From assembly GCF_004769635.1 (NCBI RefSeq), contig NZ_RQGH01000040.1:65442-129441 (forward strand): a stretch of 64,000 nucleotides of DNA, written 5' to 3'. Shown in pieces: positions 50,427 through 58,769 of this stretch; the first letter of the stretch is position 1; every line of letters begins with the position of its first letter. Source of the DNA: Leptospira jelokensis. Its GTDB lineage: Bacteria; Spirochaetota; Leptospiria; Leptospirales; Leptospiraceae. Below the pieces are notes generated by a model that was not told where the DNA came from, searched no databases, and saw only the letters and a list, made by a program, of their open reading frames with translations. Made by a program: the position numbers and the translations under genes.

Positions 50427-51328
50427 TGGTACCTCAAATTGAATTTCCAAAACACAATTTTTCAATTTCAAGGTTGGTATATGGCATTTGGAGACTTCAT
50501 GAAGATCCACTTGGGGCAACAGTTGAAAGGATTTATGAGAAAATTCAAACTTGTTTAAACTTTGGAATCGATACCTTCGATCATGCAGATATCTATGGAG
50601 ATTTTGAAAACGAAGAAAGATTTGGAAGAGTATTAGAAAAACACCCTTCACTCAAATCAAAAATCAAAATCATCACAAAATGTGGGATCCAAGTGCCAGG
50701 TTCCAAATTTCCCACCAAACATTACAATACATCCAAAGAACACATTCGGTATTCAGTGGAACGATCCTTACACAAATTAAAAGTAGATGTTTTGGATGTA
50801 GTACTGATCCACAGACCAGATCCGCTCATGGATCCTTATGAGATGAGTGAAGTATTTGATGCCATAATCAAAGAAGGTAAGGTGAAACATTTTGGAGTTT
50901 CTAATTTTACAACGACCCAATTCCAAATGTTACAATCCGTATACGATCGTCCACTTATTACAAACCAAGTAGAGTTTAGTTTGTTTTGCACAGAACCTCT
51001 GTTTGATGGCACATTTGACCAAGCAATTCAATTTGGATTCCATCCCATGGTTTGGTCTCCGACTGCAGGTGGAAGGATCTTTTCACCAAAAACTGATACT
51101 GAAACCCAAACCCTTCAGAAATTACAGGTTTTTGCCAAAGAGAAAGGGTGTAGTGCCGATCAAATCCTTTATTCATGGTTTTTGAATCATCCTGCTGGAC
51201 TCATTCCCGTACTGGGAACGAATGATTTGAAACGAATCCAATCTGCAGCAGAATGTTTTTCGTACCCTCTTACGCGAGTAGAATGGTTTACGTTATTGGA
51301 AGTGGCAAGAGGAAGGGAAGTGGCGTAA
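50426..51328 (+). CDS. Aldo/keto reductase
   Basis: 300 residues, (beta/alpha)8 NADPH oxidoreductase. Tetrad positions: Asp in F-D-H-A-D-I-Y-G (about 50) with the Tyr, Lys in I-I-T-K-C-G-I (about 80), and H-R-P-D in V-L-I-H-R-P-D (about 130). F-G-V-S-N-F and the final L-G-T-N-D-L-K-R-I-Q are also typical. Closest in pattern to the YdhF branch. Coupled to the flavin monooxygenase, suggesting that the aldehyde or ketone product of one is reduced by the other; the substrate is unknown. Confidence 0.88.
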   Translation: MVPQIEFPKHNFSISRLVYGIWRLHEDPLGATVERIYEKIQTCLNFGIDTFDHADIYGDFENEERFGRVLEKHPSLKSKIKIITKCGIQVPGSKFPTKHYNTSKEHIRYSVERSLHKLKVDVLDVVLIHRPDPLMDPYEMSEVFDAIIKEGKVKHFGVSNFTTTQFQMLQSVYDRPLITNQVEFSLFCTEPLFDGTFDQAIQFGFHPMVWSPTAGGRIFSPKTDTETQTLQKLQVFAKEKGCSADQILYSWFLNHPAGLIPVLGTNDLKRIQSAAECFSYPLTRVEWFTLLEVARGREVA

Positions 51329-51459
51329 TGAATTCGTTAAGCAATTAAACGAATTGGAAAAGATACTAGCCGTTATATTGAATAAAAATCTCATATAGCA
51401 GAGTTAGGTTCTCGCCTCTACTGCGGATTCTGGTGGTATGGACAGGAGGGGTAGTTTTT

Positions 51460-52554
51460 ATGCTTTCTGAATTGGCTCCCAACCATTATTTTTCCGGTCA
51501 TTCGCTTACTCGGGATTTGGCCGACGATTTGCATTCCTGTTTTTCCCGTAAACCTTCAGCAGAGGTTTGGGAAGAAACCGTGGAGACCATTGCGAGAATT
51601 CCTGAGATCATTGCTACTTGGATCTTGGAATACAAGCAAGAGTCACAAAACTTTCGTTTGTTGGCAATTCATAGCCAATCCAATATAGAAATTCCAATAG
51701 TGATCTCAAAATATTCTTTACCTTGCCATCATGTTGTTGATTCCAATATGATCTTTGAAATGAATTTGTTAGGGCAAAATTCTTTTTTCCAATCATTAGG
51801 TGGGTTTACTTTGGATGAATCACGAGCAATGTACTTGGGTTATCCGATTCGTTCAGATATTGGAACTGTGATCGGTGTGATTGGTATGGTTGTGGATGAT
51901 AAGTTTAAACATAAATATAAAAATTTAAAATTGATTGATGTCATTGCAGACCAGCTCAGCCAAGAATTAATTCGTTTTAAAAACGAAAATCTAATTTCTG
52001 AAACCTTAAATACCGCTTCGTTTGTAAAACATTCTTTGGCAGAACTGTTTCGACTTCTTTCTACTCAATCCATTGATTTAATGGTGGTATGCCGAAATTA
52101 TTTACAAACAGGATTGAATCTCTTTGGTTTACCCTTAGGATTAATTGCATCTAAAGTAGGCGAACATTGGGAATACAGTCTCGTGGAAGGGAATATCCAT
52201 GGGATATTTGAAGGACAAAGATTTTCGAATGAAGAAGCTAAATTTTTTATACCGAATGTGCCTAGTTCTGCTAGGATCTTAAATCAGAAATCAGAGATAT
52301 CTGAACATAACGTGAGAGACCATTTAATCAATCTCAATGTTTCTTGTCTGATGGAATTCCCACTTAAAGTACATAATCAAACCATCGGTATTTTGGGTTT
52401 TTATGGTTTTCGTGATCAAAAAATTGAATCCATCGAATTGTTCCAACGAGTATTTGAATTAATGGGAATCGGCCTTGCTAACACAATCGAAAAACATAAC
52501 ATTGATTTACTTTCCAAAATAGTTTTTTTGGAAAAAGAATATCCAATTCATTAA
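51460..52554 (+). CDS. Tandem GAF-domain protein
   Basis: 364 residues from the ATG at 51460, which has GGAGGGG 8 bases upstream; the GTG at 51433 precedes that site and is rejected. Two GAF-like regions are seen: about 35-180 (Y-L-G-Y-P-I-R-S-D-I-G-T-V-I-G-V-I-G-M-V is the hallmark strand-turn) and about 195-350 (L-M-E-F-P-L-K-V-H-N-Q-T-I-G-I-L-G-F-Y-G). There is no output domain, so it is a small-molecule sensor that may act on a partner, or a remnant of a longer signalling protein. Cytosolic. Confidence 0.7.
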   Translation: MLSELAPNHYFSGHSLTRDLADDLHSCFSRKPSAEVWEETVETIARIPEIIATWILEYKQESQNFRLLAIHSQSNIEIPIVISKYSLPCHHVVDSNMIFEMNLLGQNSFFQSLGGFTLDESRAMYLGYPIRSDIGTVIGVIGMVVDDKFKHKYKNLKLIDVIADQLSQELIRFKNENLISETLNTASFVKHSLAELFRLLSTQSIDLMVVCRNYLQTGLNLFGLPLGLIASKVGEHWEYSLVEGNIHGIFEGQRFSNEEAKFFIPNVPSSARILNQKSEISEHNVRDHLINLNVSCLMEFPLKVHNQTIGILGFYGFRDQKIESIELFQRVFELMGIGLANTIEKHNIDLLSKIVFLEKEYPIH

Positions 52555-52608
52555 ATTTTGATTTAGGATCAGTTTTTTTACTAAAAAAATCAGATGAATG
52601 CTGGTTAT

Positions 52609-52800
52609 TTAGTATTTACGTTGAACATTTGTCAGTTTATAAATTGCTTCTTCTTCTGAATTTAGAAAAAAAGCATCTTTACCTGAGTTCATTTCGTAAA
52701 TAAAATCCTTTAGACTTTTACTGGAATAAATCGAGAAATCACCTATGATTGCGAGTTTCATTTGGTAGTTGATAATTTTACGTATTTCCATTGGTGACAA
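52609..52800 (-). pseudogene. DUF4180 remnant with internal deletion
   Basis: 63 residues matching only the second half of DUF4180: K-L-A-I-I-G-D-F-S-I-Y-S-S-K-S-L-K-D-F-I-Y-E followed by S-G-K-D-A-F-F-L-N-S-E-E-E-A. Upstream, the frame reads L-E-K-D-S-L-S-P directly joined to M-E-I-R-K-I-I-N-Y-Q; in the complete family an F-F-D-L-x-T-G-x-A-G-E segment lies between such parts. A stop then blocks further extension. So the N-terminal half is missing and a small deletion is likely. Expression is doubtful. Confidence 0.6.
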
Positions 52801-52965
52801 ACTGTCCTTTTCTAAGCAGATTTGTAGTTAGCTTCGTATTGAATCTTGTTTTGGCCTTTGATCCATTTATGGCCCAATCCTAAACGGAATCTTTGGACTG
52901 TCTGAATGTAAATCTAAAACCTACCACTGAATGAAATTTCTATTCTTTCGACTTTAAAATTAAGA

Positions 52966-53003
52966 TTGACATTTTTCAATAAATAGCCAAATAGTTATAT
53001 AAC
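52966..53003 (+). promoter_or_regulatory. Promoter and palindrome before the ArsR-type gene
   Basis: TTGACA at 52966-52971 is a perfect -35 box. A perfect 10-base palindrome, GTTATATAAC (52994-53003), covers the AT-rich -10 region and ends 9 bases before the regulator's ATG. It is a good candidate for the autoregulatory operator of the ArsR-like protein. Confidence 0.5.
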
Positions 53004-53012
53004 CAGTTAGTT

Positions 53013-53357
53013 ATGCAAACACTTGACGCCACTTTTTCTGCTCTTGCTGATCCTACTAGAAGGGCCATTTTAATGCACCTCGCAAAAAAAGATCATACGG
53101 TGATGGAATTAACCAAACCATTTCGAATGAGCCAACCTGCCATTTCGAAACACTTAAAAGTTTTGGAAGAGGCTGGACTCATTATAACGACGAAACGAGC
53201 CCAGGAGCGCCTGCGTCGTTTGCAAACCGCACCTTTGAAAGAGGCAGTGGATTGGATGGAGAAATACCGATTGATGTGGGAGACTCGATACAAGGCCCTT
53301 GACGGGCTTCTTTTAGAATTACAAAAAATACAAACGAAGAAAGGGAAGAAAAAATGA
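53013..53357 (+). CDS. ArsR/SmtB-type winged-helix regulator
   Basis: 114 residues. F-S-A-L-A-D-P-T-R-R-A-I-L-M-H-L-A and S-Q-P-A-I-S-K-H-L-K-V-L-E-E-A-G-L-I form the standard ArsR helix-turn-helix (about 8-60). There are no metal-binding Cys residues, as in the subgroup found next to AHSA1/SRPBCC genes. The stop overlaps the following gene (ATGA). It probably represses the pair from the palindrome at 52994. Confidence 0.9.
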   Translation: MQTLDATFSALADPTRRAILMHLAKKDHTVMELTKPFRMSQPAISKHLKVLEEAGLIITTKRAQERLRRLQTAPLKEAVDWMEKYRLMWETRYKALDGLLLELQKIQTKKGKKK

Positions 53358-53869
53358 AACCTAAAAAAAATGAAGTGAAAATGGAGAGAAGAGGGGATAC
53401 AGAAGTTGTGTTCACACGATACTTCTATGCACCAAGACAATTGGTGTTTGATTGCCACACCAAACCGGAGTTAATGCGCCAATGGCTCATTGGACCTGAA
53501 GGTATGGTTCTCGATACATGTGAACAAGACTTAAGAGTGGGTGGTAAATACTTATACCTATACGCAGATCAAAATGGAAACAAATCAGGAGTGTACGGAA
53601 CCTTTCGTGAAGTCCTAGCTCCTGAGAAGTTAGCAAATTCAGAAAATTATATTCTAGATATGTCAACTTTTGATCCAGATGCACCGGAAGATCCTAATTC
53701 AACTTTCGAATCACGTACATTTACCACAGAAGGGAAACGGACACTTATGACACATCTTTGCCGTTATGCGTCACCAGAGGTTTGTCAGATGATGGTCGAA
53801 ACGGGTGCAGCGGATGGAATGGCAGAATGTTATTTGGAATTGGATCAATTGATAGAAAAAATTGGATAA
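53354..53869 (+). CDS. AHSA1/SRPBCC-domain protein
   Basis: 171 residues. F-Y-A-P-R-Q-L-V-F-D-C-H-T-K-P-E-L-M-R-Q-W near 25-45 and L-R-V-G-G-K-Y-L-Y near 65 match the Aha1-C-terminal/START-like family, with a final helix G-M-A-E-C-Y-L-E-L-D-Q-L. These proteins bind hydrophobic ligands. ArsR-AHSA1 pairs are common in bacteria, often linked to stress or metabolite sensing; the ligand is unknown. Translationally coupled to the regulator. Confidence 0.88.
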   Translation: MKPKKNEVKMERRGDTEVVFTRYFYAPRQLVFDCHTKPELMRQWLIGPEGMVLDTCEQDLRVGGKYLYLYADQNGNKSGVYGTFREVLAPEKLANSENYILDMSTFDPDAPEDPNSTFESRTFTTEGKRTLMTHLCRYASPEVCQMMVETGAADGMAECYLELDQLIEKIG

Positions 53870-53967
53870 GGAAAGGTAAGGAAAGGAGAGTCGAAGTGAA
53901 TAGGAAACCTTTGAAGAAACTTTCGTTGGTAACTTCTTCTCTTTTTTATCCATTCACTTCTATTTGA

Positions 53968-54594
53968 TCATTTATTTTCCATCACTGTTTTTAATTCTTT
54001 AGAATCAAACATGTCCACAGGAGAAATCACTGGCTCTGAATAAGGAATTTTGTTCCCATATCTTTTTTTCATCAGTCTTTGTACCGGTTTGGAGCTAAGA
54101 TCAAACTCCTTAAGAGTTTTTAATTCTCCAAGTTTTAAGCCTGTGAATTTTTCATAGAGTTTCCAAACAAGCTCCGTACAATAGATTCGATTTTCCGACC
54201 ATTCAAAATACAAATCATAATGTTTTCCAAGCAATGTATTGCCGTACTCTTTCATCTGATGGATGATTTCTGGTTTCAGGATTTGATTTGCATGGTGGAT
54301 CCGTTTGATCACATAATGTTTGTTTGTGCCTCTTTTGATAAAGGAATCTAAATCTGTTATTTTGACCGGTTCAATTGCTTCCAAAACTTTGAATTCATTT
54401 CCATATTTGAAAATGATACCAACATGGGTGTATCTGGACTTAGTTGCCAATTTGATCGCTGTGGCTTGTTCTGATTTCGATTCATGGAAGATGATATCAC
54501 CCTCTTGTAATTTGGATGTTTCAATTGACTTTCCTGAAATGGAAAGAGTCGTGATGCAGAAGAGTAGAATCGGTAGAATGTATGACTTCATCAT
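53968..54594 (-). CDS. YiiX/YebB-like permuted papain-fold hydrolase
   Basis: 208 residues with a signal peptide (I-L-P-I-L-L-F-C-I-T-T-L-S-I-S-G). Core motifs: E-G-D-I-I-F near 31-36, S-R-Y-T-H-V-G-I-I-F with the catalytic His57, V-L-E-A near 70, and I-Y-C-T-E-L-V-W with Cys139. The His-before-Cys order defines the permuted NlpC/P60-like YiiX family, which may cleave amide or ester bonds in lipids or cell-wall peptides. Exported. It stands alone, with no motif for the substrate. Confidence 0.8.
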   Translation of the reverse strand: MMKSYILPILLFCITTLSISGKSIETSKLQEGDIIFHESKSEQATAIKLATKSRYTHVGIIFKYGNEFKVLEAIEPVKITDLDSFIKRGTNKHYVIKRIHHANQILKPEIIHQMKEYGNTLLGKHYDLYFEWSENRIYCTELVWKLYEKFTGLKLGELKTLKEFDLSSKPVQRLMKKRYGNKIPYSEPVISPVDMFDSKELKTVMENK

Positions 54595-54781
54595 TGGTTA
54601 GACCTACACATTGGATGATTTCCAAGGATCATGGTGAATTGATTGCAGAATCGGTGCAGTATAGATTCAAAATCAATTGGTAAAAAACTTGGGCTGAAAC
54701 ATCCAAAATGGTCAATCTTTCGGGTGTCGATCCAATCACCCAGATTCGTTTGATTTTTCCTATGACTCCCTTTGTCCCATC

Positions 54782-55486
54782 CTACCAACGAATTTCTTTT
54801 TTGTCTCGGAAGAACTTCCCTGTGGGTCCATTTTCTGGTAAGGTAGCTGCCCACACGATGGTTTCTGCTCCCTTTTCAACAGGCCTCGTTGCATTGGCTC
54901 CACCCATATCCGTTTTCACCCACCCAGGGCAAACAGAATTGATTTTAATGTTTTTCCCAACACCTTCAGCGCTTGCAAGATTGGTAAGTGCATTGATTGC
55001 CGTTTTGGAGATACGGTAAGCAGGGTATCCACCTCCCATTTCAGAAAGTTGGCCCATACCAGAACTAACATTAACAATACGACCAAAATTGTTTTGGACC
55101 ATCATGGGTAAAAAAACCTGAATCAACCGGAAAGGGCCAAACACATTGACAAGCAGAGTTCTATGTAGGTCTTCCGATGTGGTTTCAAAAAAAGAGCCTG
55201 GGTCAGTGAAGATCCCAGCATTATTCACAAGGATATCCAATCGACCAAAACTTCCTGTGATCATATCCAAAACTTCGTTGATACTTTGTTCTTTGGAGAC
55301 ATCAAGTGGAACGATTTCTCCTTTGCCGACAGCAGTCACCTGTTTCAAAGTATCTTGTGCATCGGCCTCATTCCGTGATCCAATCAAAACATAGATCCCT
55401 TGTTTGGCGAGATCGATGGAAACCTGTTTCCCAATCCCTCTGTTTGCACCAGTTACCAGTGCAATTTTTTCTTTTATTTGGTTCAT
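54782..55486 (-). CDS. Short-chain dehydrogenase/reductase
   Basis: 234 residues. NAD(P) motif V-T-G-A-N-R-G-I-G (11-19), L-V-N-N-A-G near 85, the catalytic Ser in I-V-N-V-S-S-G near 140 and Tyr/Lys in Y-P-A-Y-R-I-S-K (about 154-160), then P-G-W-V-K-T-D. This is a classical SDR of the carbonyl-reductase-like type (T-G-A-N-R-G-I-G plus short length). The substrate is not known. The ATG has GAGGAG a few bases upstream. The 3' neighbour region 54595-54781 carries no gene. Confidence 0.88.
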   Translation of the reverse strand: MNQIKEKIALVTGANRGIGKQVSIDLAKQGIYVLIGSRNEADAQDTLKQVTAVGKGEIVPLDVSKEQSINEVLDMITGSFGRLDILVNNAGIFTDPGSFFETTSEDLHRTLLVNVFGPFRLIQVFLPMMVQNNFGRIVNVSSGMGQLSEMGGGYPAYRISKTAINALTNLASAEGVGKNIKINSVCPGWVKTDMGGANATRPVEKGAETIVWAATLPENGPTGKFFRDKKEIRW

Positions 55487-55554
55487 GGGAAACTCCTCTT
55501 TAAGTTTTTAAAACGGATGGGATTGGTTTTCATACCAACCTATCTCGTTAGAAT

Positions 55555-56565
55555 TTATTTTGACTTTAAAAGTTCTTTTAACCAAGAATCAATTTGAGCT
55601 TCGATAAATACTTTATCAGTAATCACCCATTTTGACATCAGAACATGCATTCCATTTTCCACTGCGACTTTTTTATTGAGAGGGTTTGGTGATTTTTCCA
55701 GTCCGAAGTTGGCATATCCTTCTAACATTTTAGGAACACTGGCAGTTGGATCTTGTTCCTTTTCATTTTTATAATAGTACAATAGCAGAGCGGGTGACGT
55801 GACTTTGCGAAATACTTCTGGTACAGCGGCGTAATTTTTTAAATCATTCACACCAACGAGTGCGGCAAAGTATTGTTCAGGATACCAATAATTATTTCGT
55901 TCCGGCAACACTTTTGGATTGTTATGAACAGACGCTCTCACTTTTCCCTTGAGTAAATGGATGAGTGTGAGTCCTCCTGGATAGTTGAGTATATTTAAAC
56001 TCCCATCAACAGGTGCATAAAAAGGATTCGCGAGCACGAGTCCATCTACTTCTTCGGGGTATTCGGAAGCAAGCCAAGTCGCAAGTAATCCTCCCATGGA
56101 ACTTCCAAACACAACCACACGATCTCCTTGTGATTGCATCATGTACAATGCTTCCCTGGATGCATCTAAGTAGTTGTTAAAATTCTGGTCTCTTTGGTCT
56201 TCTTTGTTTGTTCCATGACCTGGCAGACGAAGTAAGTAAGTATTGGCTTTATATTTTTTAGCCAATTTTTCCATCACCTCCTCTCCTTCAGCGCGGGAGG
56301 CACCATATCCATGGATGTATAAAAACGCTAAGGGAGTTTTTTTCCCAAAACTGATATAACGTTCTTCGTTTCCAGGTCTGTGGTTTTTGCGTTTGCTTTC
56401 TTGTAATTTTTCTTGGAAGTAAACTTCGAAGTTCGCATAACTCAAGTTTGCCTTCGGTTGGTAATTAGGCCTTCCTGCGCAAGAAACGAGGACAAAGGTG
56501 AATGTGAAAAGAAAGACAGTTGTGATCTGTCGGAGGTTGTGGAATAAAGAACACGATTTAGCCAT
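55555..56565 (-). CDS. Alpha/beta hydrolase lipoprotein
   Basis: 336 residues. The ATG at 56565 starts a basic N-region and a signal ending F-V-L-V-S-C-A-G, a good spirochaetal lipobox. The catalytic domain shows Y-I-H-G-Y-G-A-S near the oxyanion hole, R-L-P-G-H-G-T near 130, nucleophile G-S-S-M-G-G, acid region and a final His in V-E-N-G-M-H-V-L. The H-G-T/G-S-S-M-G-G pattern is like monoacylglycerol lipases and carboxylesterases of the YvaK type. Anchored to the envelope, it probably acts on lipids or acylated compounds. Confidence 0.8.
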   Translation of the reverse strand: MAKSCSLFHNLRQITTVFLFTFTFVLVSCAGRPNYQPKANLSYANFEVYFQEKLQESKRKNHRPGNEERYISFGKKTPLAFLYIHGYGASRAEGEEVMEKLAKKYKANTYLLRLPGHGTNKEDQRDQNFNNYLDASREALYMMQSQGDRVVVFGSSMGGLLATWLASEYPEEVDGLVLANPFYAPVDGSLNILNYPGGLTLIHLLKGKVRASVHNNPKVLPERNNYWYPEQYFAALVGVNDLKNYAAVPEVFRKVTSPALLLYYYKNEKEQDPTASVPKMLEGYANFGLEKSPNPLNKKVAVENGMHVLMSKWVITDKVFIEAQIDSWLKELLKSK

Positions 56566-56684
56566 ACAAATGGAAAATTTTACAGTGTTTTTGCTTTCTT
56601 GTAAAGAGAGAAAAACCCTTGGCACAGGAAGGGTCGTACGAAAAAAGGTAGTAAATACCCCATTCTCAGAAGGAACATCCCGGA

Positions 56685-57851
56685 ATGTATAGCCAATTCA
56701 CAGAGCAACAACTTGAAATCAGAGATTTAGTTCGTAACTTCGTCAAAAAAGAAATCCCGCATGAAGTAGCCTTGCACTGGGATGAAAAAAACCAACACCC
56801 AACAGAACTCGTAAACAAAATGCGAACTGAACTTGGAATCAACGGTCTTGTGATTCCTGAAGAATACGGTGGATGGGGACTCGGCGCGATTGAGCAGTGT
56901 TTAGCCATCGAGGAATTGTCTCGTGGTTGCCTTGGAATCGCTCTTGGCTTTGCTTACACTGGTCTTGGGATCCTTCCCATCTTAAAAGGTGCCACACACG
57001 AACAAAAATTGAAATGGCTTCCTGAAATTGCGGACGGTAAGTTCGGAGTTTCTTTCTGTTTGTCTGAGCCAGGTGCTGGTTCTGACGTTCCTGGTATGAC
57101 CACTCGCGCTGAGAAAAAAGGCGACAAATGGATCATCAACGGTGCAAAACAATGGATCACTGGTGCATCTGACGCCCAAGCTTTTACTGTATTTGCTTAT
57201 ACTGATAAAAATCGTGGAACACGTGGAGTTTCTTGTTTCTACGTTCCACGTAACGCAAAAGGTCTTACTGTTGGTAAAAAAGAAGACAAACTCGGAATTA
57301 GAGCATCTTCTACTCACCAAGTGATCTTCGAAGATTGTGAAGTGGGTGAAGACGCACTTGTAGGAAAAGAAAACCTCGGTTTCGTTTACGCTCTCCAAAC
57401 TTTGAATGCTTCTCGTCCGTTCGTAGCGGTTATGGGAGTGGGTGTGGCACAAGCAGCACTTGACCATGCAGCTCGTTACGCACGTGAGAGAGAACAGTTC
57501 GGTGTTAAAATCGGAACATTCCAAGCAGTACAACACATGTTAGCTGATATGTCCATCAAAGTAGAAACTGCAAGAGAAATCACTTACAAAGCAGCTCGTC
57601 TTTCTGATGCAAATGATCCTAACCTTCCAAAATACTCAGCAATTGCAAAAGCATACGCTTCTGAATGTGCGGTTCAGTGTGCCACTGATGCCGTTCAAAT
57701 TTTTGGTGGTTACGGATACACAAAAGAGTATCCTGTTGAAAAGTTAATGAGAGATTCAAAAATCCTCACAATTTTCGAAGGAACCACTCAAATCCAAAAG
57801 AACGAAATTGCAGCTTATGTAATCAAAGAAGCAGCTTCGAAAAAAGACTAA
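56685..57851 (+). CDS. Acyl-CoA dehydrogenase
   Basis: 388 residues, the usual length. Flavin and substrate motifs: I-P-E-E-Y-G-G-W-G near 60, F-C-L-S-E-P-G-A-G-S-D near 125, W-I-T-G-A-S-D near 158, A-R-E-R-E-Q-F-G near 265, Q-I-F-G-G-Y-G-Y near 345 and the catalytic Glu in I-F-E-G-T-T-Q near 370. It carries out the first oxidation of fatty-acid beta-oxidation, passing electrons to ETF; chain length cannot be told from the sequence. AAGGA precedes the start, and a strong terminator follows. Codons look more optimal (many C-ending) than in neighbouring genes, suggesting high expression. Confidence 0.93.
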   Translation: MYSQFTEQQLEIRDLVRNFVKKEIPHEVALHWDEKNQHPTELVNKMRTELGINGLVIPEEYGGWGLGAIEQCLAIEELSRGCLGIALGFAYTGLGILPILKGATHEQKLKWLPEIADGKFGVSFCLSEPGAGSDVPGMTTRAEKKGDKWIINGAKQWITGASDAQAFTVFAYTDKNRGTRGVSCFYVPRNAKGLTVGKKEDKLGIRASSTHQVIFEDCEVGEDALVGKENLGFVYALQTLNASRPFVAVMGVGVAQAALDHAARYAREREQFGVKIGTFQAVQHMLADMSIKVETAREITYKAARLSDANDPNLPKYSAIAKAYASECAVQCATDAVQIFGGYGYTKEYPVEKLMRDSKILTIFEGTTQIQKNEIAAYVIKEAASKKD

Positions 57852-57878
57852 AATTAGTAATCACTAGTTTTAGGAAGG

Positions 57879-57907
57879 AAGCCTCCAGAGATGGGGGCTT
57901 TTTTTTT
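57879..57907 (+). terminator. Intrinsic terminator of the acyl-CoA dehydrogenase gene
   Basis: AAGCCTCC (57879-57886) pairs with GGGGGCTT (57893-57900), one G-T pair, loop of 6, followed by a run of nine T. Confidence 0.88.
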
Positions 57908-57934
57908 GGGGTGGTACACGATGGATATTGGTAT

Positions 57935-57976
57935 CCCCACCCTGATTGGGTGGGGTGTGACCACCCGCCACCCAAT
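57935..57976 (+). repeat. Overlapping mutually exclusive hairpins
   Basis: Three pairings compete for the same bases: CCCCACCC with GGGTGGGG (57935-57942 and 57948-57955), GGGTGG with CCACCC (57948-57953 and 57961-57966), and ATTGGGTGG with CCACCCAAT (57945-57953 and 57968-57976). It lies between the acyl-CoA dehydrogenase terminator and the GNAT gene, 90 bases before its ATG. It could be a regulatory leader or a degenerate palindromic repeat. Confidence 0.45.
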
Positions 57977-58065
57977 GGCTTCCTCCTATCACATCCGAGA
58001 AATTCCAACCATCCAAAAATTGAATTTGCAAATTTATTTTTAAATAAGTTCATGTTTCCCTACAG

Positions 58066-58536
58066 ATGGACCAAAATTTTCACATCCAATTGGTGACGGA
58101 AGCAAATGCCCACACCCAACAATGTCTCGATTCACTCTGGGAAGAAATCCAAACACGATATGAATTCCAAGCTCCAAACCCAATGGTTTTCTCCGATTTT
58201 TTACCTCCTAATGGAAAGTTTTTCATCGCGATCGATCACAAAACAAATGATGTTTTAGGTTCAGTCGCCTATTCAAAGTTTAGTGAATTGCAATGCGAAC
58301 TAGATGCTGTGTTTGTGTTTCCTAAGTATCGTAAGAATAAAGTCGCCACCGCATTGTTAGTCGCTCTAGAAAACCAGGCTGGTAAGGATGGTTATTCTTC
58401 AATGATCCTCCGAGCAGGAAACCCACAACCAGAAGCATTACAACTTTACAAAAACTTTGGATTCAAAGAAATCCCGACATTTGGAAAATGGGTTTCAGAT
58501 CCCACAGCCGTTTGTTTCGAGAAAAAAATACACTGA
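58066..58536 (+). CDS. GNAT-family N-acetyltransferase
   Basis: 156 residues. The acetyl-CoA-binding motif A appears as V-F-V-F-P-K-Y-R-K-N-K-V-A-T-A-L-L (about 85-101; the usual R-x-x-G has N-K-V here), preceded by strand L-Q-C-E-L-D-A and followed by A-L-Q-L-Y-K-N-F-G-F near 125, the standard C-terminal GNAT motif. The substrate is unknown. No ribosome site is obvious, and the leader contains alternative hairpins that might regulate it. Confidence 0.82.
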   Translation: MDQNFHIQLVTEANAHTQQCLDSLWEEIQTRYEFQAPNPMVFSDFLPPNGKFFIAIDHKTNDVLGSVAYSKFSELQCELDAVFVFPKYRKNKVATALLVALENQAGKDGYSSMILRAGNPQPEALQLYKNFGFKEIPTFGKWVSDPTAVCFEKKIH

Positions 58537-58548
58537 TGATACCTTAGG

Positions 58549-58641
58549 CTGCCCGGGCGGGCTCACTCCGGGGTGCGCGTTCGCTCCCGTCCATTGTGCG
58601 TTGCCACCCACAATGGACTAAACCCTACGGATCCCTGGCAG
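58549..58641. repeat. GC-rich palindromic intergenic element
   Basis: A GC-rich block follows the GNAT gene: an outer CTGCC (58549-58553) / GGCAG (58637-58641), the palindrome GCCCGGGC (58551-58558), and a perfect hairpin TCCATTGTG / CACAATGGA (58590-58598 and 58609-58617). No ORF. The composition is unlike the surroundings and looks like a dispersed repeat. The remaining bases to 58769 hold only the AT-rich leader of the PAS gene. Confidence 0.5.
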
Positions 58642-58769
58642 GTGTTCCTTTTTATATATGAATTTTTTTTCCGAATTCCTTCTTCGTTCTCTCTCTGGAT
58701 AAAAAAAAAGGCTGACTTGCATTTCCTTCTCTGAGAGACTCTAAGTCCCGTTTTGGTCAGGAAAAGACA

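Noticed and set aside
56982..57536. 184-residue minus-strand frame
   Set aside because: Antisense to the catalytic core of the acyl-CoA dehydrogenase; composition (Cys, His, Ser, Thr) is typical of a reverse frame.
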